From Bacteroidia bacterium (GTDB lineage Bacteria; Bacteroidota; Bacteroidia; B-17B0; Aurantibacillaceae): 64,000 nucleotides of DNA. The stretch covers positions 62,001 to 126,000 of the forward strand of contig JAEUTO010000009.1 of NCBI GenBank assembly GCA_016787785.1, read 5' to 3'. This document shows, one piece after another, positions 1 through 8,782 of the stretch (the first letter of the stretch is position 1; every line of letters begins with the position of its first letter). The notes under the pieces were generated by a model. That model did not search any database, was not told the origin of the DNA, and saw only the letters and a list, made by a program, of their open reading frames with translations. Made by a program: the position numbers and the translations under genes.

Positions 1-722
1 CACAATTGGCTGGTTATGTAAATTACGCAAAACAAGTTGAGGGTATACAGGGGGCAGGTTTTGTAAATTGCGCATTGCGCGAAGTAAAGGGTATACAAGT
101 TGCAGGCTTTATAAATCACGCTAAGGAATTAGAAGGAACGCAAGTTGCAGGCTTTATAAATCACGCCAAATTTGTAAAAAAAGGGTTGCAAATAGCTGTA
201 GTAAATATTTCCGATTCATGTAAAGGATTGCCTATTGGCGTTTTTAGTTTCGTGAAAACAGGCGTACATCAATTGGAGATATCGGGCGATGAAATTTTTA
301 AGGCAAACATCGGTTTCAGAACAGGTGTTCCTAAATTTTACAATATTTTTAATATTAGCATTGATGGCGGAAGCAGCGAGCCTTTATGGTCTTTTGGTTA
401 CGGGCTGGGAACTTCCTTTAAAATTAAAAATAAATTGCGTAGTGATGTTACTTTAACTGCCAATCATGTAAGTAAAGGGCAGTTTAGATTTGCCGAAAGC
501 GAATTGTATAAATTATATTGGGGCATTGAATATAAATTTAAAAAGAAATTCTCAGTAGCTGTTGGTCCAACGCTTAATTTATATGTGTCAGACACTTATT
601 CATCGGATTATGAAACTAATTATAGTAACATAGCACCAAACCCATTTTATAATAATACTTCTTCTGATGGCTTTAATTTTAAAAGCTGGGTGGGCGGAAA
701 AATCTCTATACGTTTTTTCTAA
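1..722 (+). CDS. Surface repeat protein of the LA_2272-like type, 5' truncated
   Basis: The gene enters from the left edge; the frame is open from base 3 and the first possible start inside (TTG at 6) is probably not the real one. The first 60 visible residues are near-identical 15-16 residue repeats of the form GIQVAGFINHAK. They then change to GLPIGVFSFVK and an approximately 150-residue C-terminal part rich in alternating hydrophobic residues and aromatics that ends in IRFF, as in an outer-membrane beta barrel. This layout resembles the Bacteroidota/Leptospira family annotated as LA_2272 surface repeat proteins. Function is unknown; an outer-membrane or surface location is inferred from the barrel-like end. 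Confidence 0.7.
   Translation, partial: QLAGYVNYAKQVEGIQGAGFVNCALREVKGIQVAGFINHAKELEGTQVAGFINHAKFVKKGLQIAVVNISDSCKGLPIGVFSFVKTGVHQLEISGDEIFKANIGFRTGVPKFYNIFNISIDGGSSEPLWSFGYGLGTSFKIKNKLRSDVTLTANHVSKGQFRFAESELYKLYWGIEYKFKKKFSVAVGPTLNLYVSDTYSSDYETNYSNIAPNPFYNNTSSDGFNFKSWVGGKISIRFF
96..166 (+). repeat. Two perfect 26-bp repeats, 45-bp period
   Basis: The 26 bases at 96-121 recur exactly at 141-166. They encode the core of the QVAGFINHA repeat unit. Identity at the DNA level suggests recent duplication or gene conversion, while the flanking repeats (13-95) have diverged. Confidence 0.85.
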
Positions 723-789
723 ATATTTTACTTTTTATTAGGGGTAAACGTTTTCATAATTGTCTTTAAGTTATAAAGGCAGATAATTT

Positions 790-885
790 ATGAAGCTTAC
801 AATTTTTTTTCTTTTAGCTATAACTGTTTATGTTGTATCCAACATAGCAGTTAAAGAAATTTCAAAAGATCAGGATCATATTTAA
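790..885 (+). CDS. Putative 31-residue hydrophobic peptide
   Basis: ATG at 790 opens a 31-codon frame. It has a Lys at position 2, a hydrophobic stretch of about 18 residues and a charged tail ending KDQDHI, like a signal peptide or single-pass membrane peptide. Its TAA ends one base before the ATG of the next small gene (887), a spacing typical of translational coupling. No family is recognised, and it could be a chance frame in AT-rich DNA. Confidence 0.35.
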   Translation: MKLTIFFLLAITVYVVSNIAVKEISKDQDHI

Positions 886-886
886 T

Positions 887-1186
887 ATGAAAATTTTTAA
901 ACAGATAATCTTTAGCACAAGCTTTATTTTTGCGTTGCACACAAATATGTTGGCGCAGAATGGCCCTCTTGTAGTTTTAAAAAACTCGTCCGATAAAGCA
1001 CTTCTTGCTTCAAATAAAAAGCTTAAATTATTGCAGATATCTGCCAGCGCATCTTCGCTGAAGTTTCCGCCATTACTGAATACAAAAAATGTTAAGCAAC
1101 GCACAATGACACAAGTCCTTGGATGGGACATGAAATTTAAATTCCGGTTATCACACAATTTAAATATCATTTTTAGCTATAATTAA
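887..1186 (+). CDS. Small secreted protein, unknown function
   Basis: A 99-residue protein with a signal peptide (MKIFKQIIFSTSFIFALHTN, cleavage likely after MLAQ near residue 23). The mature part is basic and ends with alternating aromatic and hydrophobic residues (FKFRLSHNLNIIFSYN), which could be one or two beta strands. No domain is recognised. A frame on the other strand covers the same bases but has no comparable start or signal; the plus frame is preferred because of its signal peptide and its one-base distance from the preceding mini-gene. Confidence 0.5.
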   Translation: MKIFKQIIFSTSFIFALHTNMLAQNGPLVVLKNSSDKALLASNKKLKLLQISASASSLKFPPLLNTKNVKQRTMTQVLGWDMKFKFRLSHNLNIIFSYN

Positions 1187-1252
1187 TTTAATAAGAAGTA
1201 GGGGTAAGGTTAATATGAAATGTCTCTAGTATATAACAATAAAACAAACAAA

Positions 1253-1975
1253 ATGAAAACATTTAAATTTTTGATACCGGCAATAATTGTCCTTTTGAGT
1301 ATACAGGCTTGTAACAAAGGAAGGATCTGGGGAATTCACGGAAAAGGAAGTAACATCAGTGAAACCAGGAACGCCGGCGCATTTATAGGAATTGATCTGC
1401 GTTGTGATGCAGATGTGGAACTCGTTCGCGATTCAACCTTTAGTATTGAAATAACAGGACAGGGCAATATCTTAAAAGTATTAGACACAAAAGTAGATAA
1501 TGGTAATTTGGTTATAGATTACAAAAAGCGTGTGTGGCATCATAATAAAATAAAGATGATCGTGCATATAGGTAATATTCAATCAGTTTTTTTAAGCGGC
1601 AGTGGTAATATCACTATTCAAAGTAACCTTAGTGCAAGTAGTATGGATATTAAAATAAATGGCTCAGGAAATATTAACACTTCGGCATTAAATGTAAACA
1701 CGCTTACTGCACATATCAGCGGCAGCGGAAATATAAAGATCGCTTCAGGTTCTGTTCAAACGGGAAGATTTAGTATAAGTGGCTCCGGTAACATAAGTTC
1801 TGAAGATGTTAACTCAGCAGCAATGGATGCACAGATCAGCGGTTCAGGAAATATTACCGTAAACGTGAGCGAAACTCTAAACGCTTCTATATCTGGTAGT
1901 GGTGATATAAAATACAGGGGTAACCCAATTGTTACAGTAAACATCAGCGGGTCAGGTAAAGTAACCCATATTTAA
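1253..1975 (+). CDS. Lipoprotein with head GIN domain (DUF2807)
   Basis: 240 residues from the ATG at 1253. That start is preferred over an in-frame ATG at 1220 because it opens directly into a lipoprotein signal (MKTFKFLIPAIIVLL) with lipobox IQAC, giving a lipidated Cys at residue 20. The body is a parallel beta-helix type with SGSGNI or close variants repeated about seven times between residues 110 and 235, the signature of the 'putative auto-transporter adhesin, head GIN domain' family. It is likely anchored in the outer membrane or periplasm. It sits 20 bp upstream of a TonB receptor and is probably co-transcribed. Its ligand is unknown. Confidence 0.85.
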   Translation: MKTFKFLIPAIIVLLSIQACNKGRIWGIHGKGSNISETRNAGAFIGIDLRCDADVELVRDSTFSIEITGQGNILKVLDTKVDNGNLVIDYKKRVWHHNKIKMIVHIGNIQSVFLSGSGNITIQSNLSASSMDIKINGSGNINTSALNVNTLTAHISGSGNIKIASGSVQTGRFSISGSGNISSEDVNSAAMDAQISGSGNITVNVSETLNASISGSGDIKYRGNPIVTVNISGSGKVTHI

Positions 1976-1995
1976 AAAATTTAAAACAAAAGATA

Positions 1996-4356
1996 ATGAA
2001 AATTAAAATGATTTTAGCACTCGTGCTGAGCGGCATTGTGTGCGCATTAAATTCGCAAGTACTTGTTCAAACCGTAAGAGGTAGTGTAGTAGATAAAATA
2101 TCGCAAACACCTATACCAGGAGCTGTTATACAGGTAATAAATATCGATCCTGCAATGGTTACAACCACAGATGAAAATGGTAAGTTTACTTTTATTAATG
2201 TGCCGGTTGGTAAACAAAGTTTAAACATTACGTATTTAGGATACAAACCTTCCACACTTCAAAATCTTTCTGTGAATTCAGGAAAGGAGTTAGTGCTTAA
2301 CGTAAATCTTGAAGAAGACATTAAACAAATGAATGAAGTGGAGGTAACTGCAAAGGTGCAAAAGAATAAACCTTTAAATGACATGTCAACCGTGAGCACC
2401 AGAGCTTTCTCTGTTGAAGAAACACAAAAGTTTGCAGCGGCTGCAAATGATCCTGCACGTATGGCATTGGCTTTTGCAGGTGTTATATCGGGGCCCGATG
2501 GTAATAATATGATCTCTATCCGTGGCAATTCACCTAACGGTTTATTATGGCGTATGGAAGGTGTGGAGATCCCAAATCCAAATCATTTTTCAAACGTTGG
2601 TACCTCCGGCGGTGGAATCTCGATCTTAAGTTCACAGCTTTTAAATAATTCCGATTTTTCCACTGGTGCGTTTGCAGCAGAATATGGGAATGCACTTTCA
2701 GGCGTATTTGATCTTAAATTAAGAAAAGGTAATAATCAAAAAAGAGAATATACCTTTCAACTCGGTGTTTTAGGTGCCGACGTGGCAGCTGAAGGTCCGT
2801 TTAAAAAAGGATATGATGGGTCGTATTTAATAAATTACCGCTATTCTACTTTGTCTGTTTTGGGCAAAATAGGCATTCCCTTAGGAGATGCGATCACTAA
2901 CTTTCAGGATCTTTCTTTTAATATTTATTTGCCGACTAAAAAAATCGGCGCTTTTAGCATGTTTGGATTTGGTGGCATAAGCGATCAAACTTCTTATGCA
3001 AAAAAAGATTCCTTAAAATGGGAGGAGGACGAATGGTTGCGCTACAATTCTAAATTTTATGCAAATACGGGTGCTATAGGATTAACTAATACAAAATTAT
3101 TCAGCAATCAGTCTTATTTAAAAACAGCTTTGGTTTTTTCGGGAACACAAAATGGGGATATTGAGCATAAATTAGGAAAAGATTATACGAGTTTTACAAA
3201 GGAGTACGAACAAAATTTTGTGCAATCAAAAGTTACGCTTTCTACGGTATACACGCAAAAAATTAACGCAAAGAGCAATGTTAGGAGTGGGTTTATCTTA
3301 AATCAGTTAGGTTATAATCTTTCGCAAAGCGATATGGGCGATTCAACTGTTTTAATTGAACGCATAAACGTAAAGGGCAGCACGCAAACCGCTCAGGCAT
3401 TTTTTCAGTGGAATTATAAGTTAACCCCAAAATTAACAAGTAACGTTGGGTTACATTATTTTCAATTGCTTTTAAATAATTCTAATTCGGTAGAACCACG
3501 CGCATCTTTAAAATATGAGTTTACTCAAAAAAATATTCTTACCATGGGTTACGGTCTGCACAGTCAATTACAACCAATCGGTGTTTATTTCGCAAAAAAG
3601 CAGGATGAGTTCAGTACTTTTTCTACTCCTAACAAAAATCTACAGTTGAGCAAAGCGCATCATATTGTTTTGGGATACGATCGGATCATTAATGATTTCT
3701 CGCACATAAAGACAGAAATATATTACCAGCATTTATTTAATGTACCAGTGAGTATTGATAAAACAAGTACCTACTCTATGTTAAATGCAACAGACGGTTA
3801 CAATACTGATCCTTTAGTTAATAAGGGTCTTGGCAGAAATTACGGACTGGAATTGACTTATGAGCGTTTCCTGCATAAGAATCTATATTATATTTTATCA
3901 AGTTCTTTATATAATTCAGAATATAAAGCCGCAAACGATGTTTGGTATAACACCCGTTTTAACACAAATTATGCTGTAACATTTACAGCGGGTAAAGAGT
4001 GGACCTTATCTGAAAAAAGAAAAAACCGCATTATTGGTTTTAATATTAAATCAATTTATGTTGGCGGCTATCGCTACACACCAATTGACCTGCCGGCTTC
4101 TATAGCGGCTGGACAAACGAAGTACGATACCCAAAAAACATTTGAGAATAAAAACCCTGATTATTATAGGTTAGATATTCGCATAAGTATGAAACGTAAT
4201 TTTAAGCATGTAACAAGTACTTTGGCGTTAGACATTCAAAATACAACTAACCGTAAGAATGTAGGCGGGCAATATTTTGATATGAAAACAGGAAGCGTGA
4301 AGTATTGGTATCAAACACCTTTATTGCCTTTATTGAGTTATCGATTAGAGTTTTAA
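1996..4356 (+). CDS. TonB-dependent receptor with carboxypeptidase-like domain
   Basis: 786 residues. A signal peptide (about 1-25) is followed by a carboxypeptidase regulatory-like domain at 27-110 (GSVVDKISQTPIPGAVIQ, then TTTDENGKFTFINVPVG), a plug domain from about 120 to 245 (MISIRGNSPNGLLWRMEGVE) and a 22-strand-type barrel to the C-terminal Phe (YRLEF). It is shorter than SusC proteins and has no SusD partner nearby, so it more likely imports a metal chelate, cofactor or small molecule than glycans. The substrate cannot be read from the sequence. It follows the GIN lipoprotein by 20 bp. Confidence 0.9.
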   Translation: MKIKMILALVLSGIVCALNSQVLVQTVRGSVVDKISQTPIPGAVIQVINIDPAMVTTTDENGKFTFINVPVGKQSLNITYLGYKPSTLQNLSVNSGKELVLNVNLEEDIKQMNEVEVTAKVQKNKPLNDMSTVSTRAFSVEETQKFAAAANDPARMALAFAGVISGPDGNNMISIRGNSPNGLLWRMEGVEIPNPNHFSNVGTSGGGISILSSQLLNNSDFSTGAFAAEYGNALSGVFDLKLRKGNNQKREYTFQLGVLGADVAAEGPFKKGYDGSYLINYRYSTLSVLGKIGIPLGDAITNFQDLSFNIYLPTKKIGAFSMFGFGGISDQTSYAKKDSLKWEEDEWLRYNSKFYANTGAIGLTNTKLFSNQSYLKTALVFSGTQNGDIEHKLGKDYTSFTKEYEQNFVQSKVTLSTVYTQKINAKSNVRSGFILNQLGYNLSQSDMGDSTVLIERINVKGSTQTAQAFFQWNYKLTPKLTSNVGLHYFQLLLNNSNSVEPRASLKYEFTQKNILTMGYGLHSQLQPIGVYFAKKQDEFSTFSTPNKNLQLSKAHHIVLGYDRIINDFSHIKTEIYYQHLFNVPVSIDKTSTYSMLNATDGYNTDPLVNKGLGRNYGLELTYERFLHKNLYYILSSSLYNSEYKAANDVWYNTRFNTNYAVTFTAGKEWTLSEKRKNRIIGFNIKSIYVGGYRYTPIDLPASIAAGQTKYDTQKTFENKNPDYYRLDIRISMKRNFKHVTSTLALDIQNTTNRKNVGGQYFDMKTGSVKYWYQTPLLPLLSYRLEF

Positions 4357-4375
4357 TTTCATAAAGGATAAAATA

Positions 4376-4446
4376 CTACATAATGACAATAGGGGCATTT
4401 AGTCTACATTATGTAGAACTACTTCCCAAAGTGGTTTATGGGAAGT
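4376..4446. repeat. Two adjacent inverted repeats before the ompA-like gene
   Basis: CTACATAATG at 4376-4385 is inverted exactly as CATTATGTAG at 4407-4416; the second copy is itself inside a 13-bp palindrome (CTACATTATGTAG, 4404-4416). Directly after it, ACTTCCCA (4421-4428) pairs with TGGGAAGT (4439-4446). No T-run follows either stem, so these do not look like simple terminators. They may be protein-binding sites or an mRNA leader structure for the gene at 4517. Confidence 0.6.
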
Positions 4447-4516
4447 GAGGATTTCCACAGTTTCCGCACGTACTACTCAGGAATAACAATTGCCATATTA
4501 CAATTAAAAATTGTTT

Positions 4517-6526
4517 ATGAAAAAAGTTATTATCCTCTTCATGTTTATTCTACCCTTCTTTGTTAATTCTCAAACCGTTCAATGGGCTTATAAAGTAGTT
4601 GAACATTCATCGCAGGTTGGCACAAAAGAATATTCTGCTAAGCAAGTCTTGGGTCGACCAAATGTGTTGCCCCGCAGCGGTAAAAATGCTAATGCCTGGG
4701 AGCCAAAAGGTGGCGGCGAAAAAACAGAATTCATTAAAGTTAACTTTTTAACACCAATGAAAGCAAAATATATATTAGTAGGAGAATCAAATCATCCCGG
4801 TTATTTAAGCAAGATTATTGCTTACGATTCATTGGACCATGAAAAAGAGGTTATCGCTTATACCTTTAAAAAAGGATTAAGCGGAAGCCGTTTATTGAAT
4901 ATAGATGCGTCGGCAATTGATTTTAAAATTGCAGCTGTAAAAATTATTTTTCAATCCGTTAAAGATGTTCCTGTTGCAATTGATGCTATTGGTTTATTAG
5001 AATCAGATAAACCTATGGAAATAAAACTAAGTGAGTCAGACATTGTAAAATCAGGAATGGTTGCTACTAAATTAACCGGTGGCGTAAATAGTCAATATCC
5101 TGAAATGGGGCCGTTGGTTTCGCCGGATGGTAACACGCTTTATTTTAGCCGTTACCGCGATCCGGGCAATGTGGGGGGGAAAGATGATGATGAAGATATT
5201 TGGTATGCAGACTGGGATGCTAAAGCAAACGCATGGGGCGAGGCAAAAAATATCGGTGCACCTTTAAATAATAAATTTCCCAATTTTATTAATTCAATTT
5301 CGCCGGATGGCAACACTATACTTTTAGGAAATGCTTATAGTGTTGATGGATCGATGCGTCAGGGTGTTTCTATGAGTCATCGTACTGCAACAGGTTGGAG
5401 TTTTCCAAAAACGATTCAAATAGAAGATGATTTTAATAACAGCGAGTTTGTTGCATATTACCTTTCCAATAGTCAGAAATATTTATTGATGGCTAAAGAA
5501 ATTAAAAAAGACACCTATGGTAAACTTGATATTTATGTAAGTACGATGAAGGATGATAGTACCTGGACAAAACCAATTAATCTTGGACACCAGGTAAATA
5601 GTCGCGGTGCCGAGAGCGCGCCGTTCTTAGCTGCCGATGACCGTACCTTATACTATACATCAGATGGTTTAACAGGTTATGGTGGAAGCGATGTTTACAT
5701 GACAAGAAGATTGGATGATACCTGGACAAACTGGTCTATACCTGAAAATCTTGGTCCTGTAGTAAATACGTCGCATGATGAGTCTTTTTTCTCAGTATCC
5801 GCTTCAGGTAACAAAGTATATTTTACTACCGAAAGTGAAACGGCGGGTGATTATGACCTTTATTCATTAGCCCTTGTAAAAACATTAAAACCAACACCTG
5901 TTGTTTTGGTAAAAGGAAAAGTAATAAACAGTAAAACCAACCAGCCCGTTTCGGATGTAAGAATTTTCTTTGAAAATTTAACTGACGGAAGAAAATCTGG
6001 CATCGCTGTTTCTAATCCTGTAACCGGAGAATACGCCATTGTGTTACCTTCAGGAACAAGCTATGGTTACCTTGCAGAAAAAAAGGGTTTTATTTCGGTG
6101 AACTCAAACATCGACTTAAATAAATTACCAGAATATAAAGAAATGACACAGGATCTTTATATTACGCCAATTGAGGCGGGACAATCGATCGCCATCAACA
6201 ATATCTTTTTTGATTTTGATAAAGCTGAATTAAAAAAAGAATCGAATTACGAGTTAGATCGTTTGGTAAAATTATTTAAAGAGTATCCTTCTATGACAGT
6301 TGAGATCTCGGGCCATACTGATAACGTTGGTGCAAAAGCATACAATGATCAGTTAGCATATAAACGTGCAGAGGCAGTTTCGAAATATTTAAAAACTAAA
6401 TTAGGTGTAAGCGAAGCTCAGGTAACTTTAAAAAGTTTTGGCGAAACACAACCGGTTGCAAGTAATGAAACAGCTAAAGGGCGCAAGTTAAACCGTAGGG
6501 TAGAGTTTAAAATTTTGGCTAAGTAA
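4517..6526 (+). CDS. OmpA-family protein with WD40-like (PD40) repeats
   Basis: 669 residues. The ATG at 4517 gives a clean signal peptide (MKKVIILFMFILPFFVNSQ); a TTG two codons earlier is less likely. The order is an N-terminal discoidin-like region (about 25-165), PD40 propeller blades (about 190-460, with repeats such as SPDGNTLYFSR and SPDGNTILLGN), a carboxypeptidase-like fold (about 470-560) and a C-terminal OmpA peptidoglycan-binding domain with FFDFDKAELK and SGHTDNVGAKAYN. It should anchor the outer membrane to peptidoglycan. Similar proteins occur near PorP/SprF-type genes of gliding or type IX systems, but no such neighbour is present here. Confidence 0.88.
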   Translation: MKKVIILFMFILPFFVNSQTVQWAYKVVEHSSQVGTKEYSAKQVLGRPNVLPRSGKNANAWEPKGGGEKTEFIKVNFLTPMKAKYILVGESNHPGYLSKIIAYDSLDHEKEVIAYTFKKGLSGSRLLNIDASAIDFKIAAVKIIFQSVKDVPVAIDAIGLLESDKPMEIKLSESDIVKSGMVATKLTGGVNSQYPEMGPLVSPDGNTLYFSRYRDPGNVGGKDDDEDIWYADWDAKANAWGEAKNIGAPLNNKFPNFINSISPDGNTILLGNAYSVDGSMRQGVSMSHRTATGWSFPKTIQIEDDFNNSEFVAYYLSNSQKYLLMAKEIKKDTYGKLDIYVSTMKDDSTWTKPINLGHQVNSRGAESAPFLAADDRTLYYTSDGLTGYGGSDVYMTRRLDDTWTNWSIPENLGPVVNTSHDESFFSVSASGNKVYFTTESETAGDYDLYSLALVKTLKPTPVVLVKGKVINSKTNQPVSDVRIFFENLTDGRKSGIAVSNPVTGEYAIVLPSGTSYGYLAEKKGFISVNSNIDLNKLPEYKEMTQDLYITPIEAGQSIAINNIFFDFDKAELKKESNYELDRLVKLFKEYPSMTVEISGHTDNVGAKAYNDQLAYKRAEAVSKYLKTKLGVSEAQVTLKSFGETQPVASNETAKGRKLNRRVEFKILAK

Positions 6527-6543
6527 TAATGCCAACATCAAAT

Positions 6544-6577
6544 AAAAAGGCCTTTCATTTCGTGAAAGGCCTTTTTT
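6544..6577. terminator. Bidirectional terminator between convergent genes
   Basis: AAAAAGGCCTTTCA (6544-6557), a five-base loop, then TGAAAGGCC followed by six T (6563-6577). The A-run on one side and T-run on the other let it work for the gene ending at 6526 and for the minus-strand gene ending at 6594. Confidence 0.9.
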
Positions 6578-6593
6578 AAACAACAGATATTTT

Positions 6594-7625
6594 CTAAATA
6601 GAATTCCACCATAAGCTATCAGGCAAAGAACTTCCAAGAATAACCGGTTCACCGATCATTGGTGTTACAACCTTTACCTTTAACTCATGTGCTTTTTTTA
6701 GCACACGATCAATTGGTTCGTTCCAGGCATGCATGGCTAAAGAGAATTTTCCCCAATGCACCGGTAATAATATTTTTGCCTTAAGATCAATACTTGCCTG
6801 CACCGTTTCTTCGGGCATCATATGAATGTTTGGCCATGATTTGTTGTATTGTCCAGATTCAAGGATCGCAACATCAAATGGACCAAATTTTTCTCCTATC
6901 TCGTTAAAATGGTTATCATAACCCGAATCACCACCTAAAAATAAATTGTGCGATTCCGTTTTTAAAATAAAAGACGACCAAAGTGTTTGACCTCTTTTTA
7001 TTCCTCTTCCGGTAAAATGTCTTGCGGGTGTTGTTGTTAAACTAAGATCATTATCAGAATAAGTTTCCCACCAATCTAATTCTGTAATTTTGTTTTTTGA
7101 AATGCCCCAATGTTCTAAGTGCGAACCAAGACCAAGTGAACAAACAATTTTTTTAACCTTTGCGTTTAATTTAATAACGGTCTTATGATCTAAATGATCG
7201 TAGTGATCATGCGTTAGGATCAGGACATCAATGGTGGGCATGTCATCAACCGAGTACACATCTGCACCTTTAAAGGCTCTTATCATAAAAGAAACCGGCG
7301 CCGCGTTGCCACTAAAAACGGGATCAACTAAAATTGTTTTATTATTTATTTTAATAATGTAAGACGAATGGCCAAACCATATTATCGTTGGCTTATCTGA
7401 AGTTAACTTTTTGAGATCTGTTTTAACGGATGGCAGAGTGGAAGCTGGGGTAACTGTTTTAGGTTTGTTAAAAAAATCCTTCATAGTCTTACAAAAGGAG
7501 GCATCTTCTGCCATAGCATTTGTTTTAGAAATATTTTGAAAAGCGCCATTTTTATAGTTTGGAGATGCTTTTATGCGCTGGAGGCGATCGCCAGAAGGAA
7601 GTTTACCGTAAATGCTTAATGACAT
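6594..7625 (-). CDS. MBL-fold metal-dependent hydrolase (UlaG/NAPE-PLD-like)
   Basis: 343 residues. A metallo-beta-lactamase fold starts near residue 78 (IIWFGHSSYIIKI, NNKTILVDPVF) and has the metal motif THDHYDHLDH near 137-146, a later metal His in ARHFTGRG, an Asp in GGDSGYDNHF and a His in LPVHWGKF. The domain order and the DPVFSG motif match the family of UlaG and N-acylphosphatidylethanolamine phospholipase D-like enzymes. No signal peptide is evident, so it is probably cytosolic. The substrate is unknown. It faces the OmpA-like gene across a terminator. Confidence 0.85.
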   Translation of the reverse strand: MSLSIYGKLPSGDRLQRIKASPNYKNGAFQNISKTNAMAEDASFCKTMKDFFNKPKTVTPASTLPSVKTDLKKLTSDKPTIIWFGHSSYIIKINNKTILVDPVFSGNAAPVSFMIRAFKGADVYSVDDMPTIDVLILTHDHYDHLDHKTVIKLNAKVKKIVCSLGLGSHLEHWGISKNKITELDWWETYSDNDLSLTTTPARHFTGRGIKRGQTLWSSFILKTESHNLFLGGDSGYDNHFNEIGEKFGPFDVAILESGQYNKSWPNIHMMPEETVQASIDLKAKILLPVHWGKFSLAMHAWNEPIDRVLKKAHELKVKVVTPMIGEPVILGSSLPDSLWWNSI

Positions 7626-7658
7626 GATAAAGGATTAGACACAGTAAAATTAAGTAAT

Positions 7659-8678
7659 TTACTCAATTATTATTTTTTTTGATAATAAATTAATGCCGTC
7701 GTTTAAACGTATAAAGTAAATTCCCGTATTAAACGCAGATGTGCTTAAATGAACTATCTCGCCGGGCTCTATGTTTTCGGAGAAAACCTTTTTACCTGAT
7801 ATATCTATTATAGCAATGTTTGCAGTATTTTTTAATTTAGCCGATGAAATCGTAAGTGTTTTGAGCGTTGGATCTGTGTATGCCTGTAAAGAACATTGTT
7901 CATTATTATTTTCGGCTATTCCTGTTGAAAGATTTGTGGAGAACATATTAGCCATATACACTTCTTTCGTGTTTTTATTTTGAACAAAGGCAACAATCCT
8001 TACTTGTGTATTATTTTTAATTTTTTGCATGGGCCAGTTAAATGTGATTGTGTCTTTTCCATTTATGCTGCGGTTAACTAAGAACGAACCGCTTTGATCT
8101 GGTAGCATTTTACGCATCACATATTCATAATTGGTCTCTGCATTTGCACCGGGGGAAGCTGCGTAAGAACTTTTAAGCACATTTTTTTCTATAACAACGA
8201 TGTGAGCACGTAATGTATCGTTTACATTTGAAGCGCTTAATGATTCGAAAACGATCTTTGTATTAAGATTATTTCCACTTATTGTAGTATTTACATTACT
8301 GATGTTATATTTGTTTGCAATGGTTTTTCTGGTATTAATAGTATTAGCCATAACGGGGATAAAACTAGACGAGGAGTTGCTGTAATAATTTCCATCAACA
8401 AAAGATTGCGGCACACCAAAAGAACCATAATAAGAAACACGGGCGTTTGACTCCACCGGATTCTCAAAATACATGCTATCGCTGTAGGGATAAGATGTAT
8501 GATAACCAATAGCAACCACATCAGCCGGGTTATTATTTACATAATTAAATACCGGTGGAGTGGACGCGGCGCAGGGCGGACAACCCGAATTGGTGAACTG
8601 TTCTATTAGAACTATCCTTTGTGCAGGTGCGATCTTACAAATACAAACACAACAAAACAATACAAAATGCTTTTTCAT
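7659..8678 (-). CDS. Omp28-related secreted protein with thioredoxin-like motif and type IX sorting signal
   Basis: 339 residues. A signal peptide (about 1-19, Cys-rich) is followed by a thioredoxin-like segment with a CPPC motif (SGCPPCAAS, near residue 33) and GVPQSFVDG, as in Omp28-like proteins. The last 70 residues form a type A C-terminal sorting domain (IDISGKKVFSENI, FNTGIYFIRL, ending in KKIIIE), which marks it for type IX secretion. A disulfide-related function outside the cell is plausible but unproven. It lies 33 bp upstream of the metallo-hydrolase on the same strand. Confidence 0.85.
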   Translation of the reverse strand: MKKHFVLFCCVCICKIAPAQRIVLIEQFTNSGCPPCAASTPPVFNYVNNNPADVVAIGYHTSYPYSDSMYFENPVESNARVSYYGSFGVPQSFVDGNYYSNSSSSFIPVMANTINTRKTIANKYNISNVNTTISGNNLNTKIVFESLSASNVNDTLRAHIVVIEKNVLKSSYAASPGANAETNYEYVMRKMLPDQSGSFLVNRSINGKDTITFNWPMQKIKNNTQVRIVAFVQNKNTKEVYMANMFSTNLSTGIAENNNEQCSLQAYTDPTLKTLTISSAKLKNTANIAIIDISGKKVFSENIEPGEIVHLSTSAFNTGIYFIRLNDGINLLSKKIIIE

Positions 8679-8766
8679 AATATTAAATTTAGCTAAAATG
8701 GCTTTAATAATAGTTTAGACGAAGCAAATCGCAATTACTTACAAGAAAAATGTTAATTTTTCTTGG

Positions 8767-8774
8767 TAAATTTG
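8767..8774 (+). promoter_or_regulatory. Bacteroidota -7 box TAAATTTG
   Basis: A perfect TAnnTTTG match eight bases before the ATG at 8783. It supports that start over the in-frame ATG at 8750, which would lie upstream of the promoter box. No clear -33 TTG is seen. Confidence 0.45.
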
Positions 8775-8782
8775 TAATTACA

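Noticed and set aside
862-1170. 102-residue minus-strand frame
   Set aside because: It has no signal, motif or context; the plus-strand frame over the same bases has a signal peptide.
1996-4356. SusC-type polysaccharide uptake receptor
   Set aside because: 786 residues is short for SusC and no SusD or glycoside hydrolase gene is nearby.
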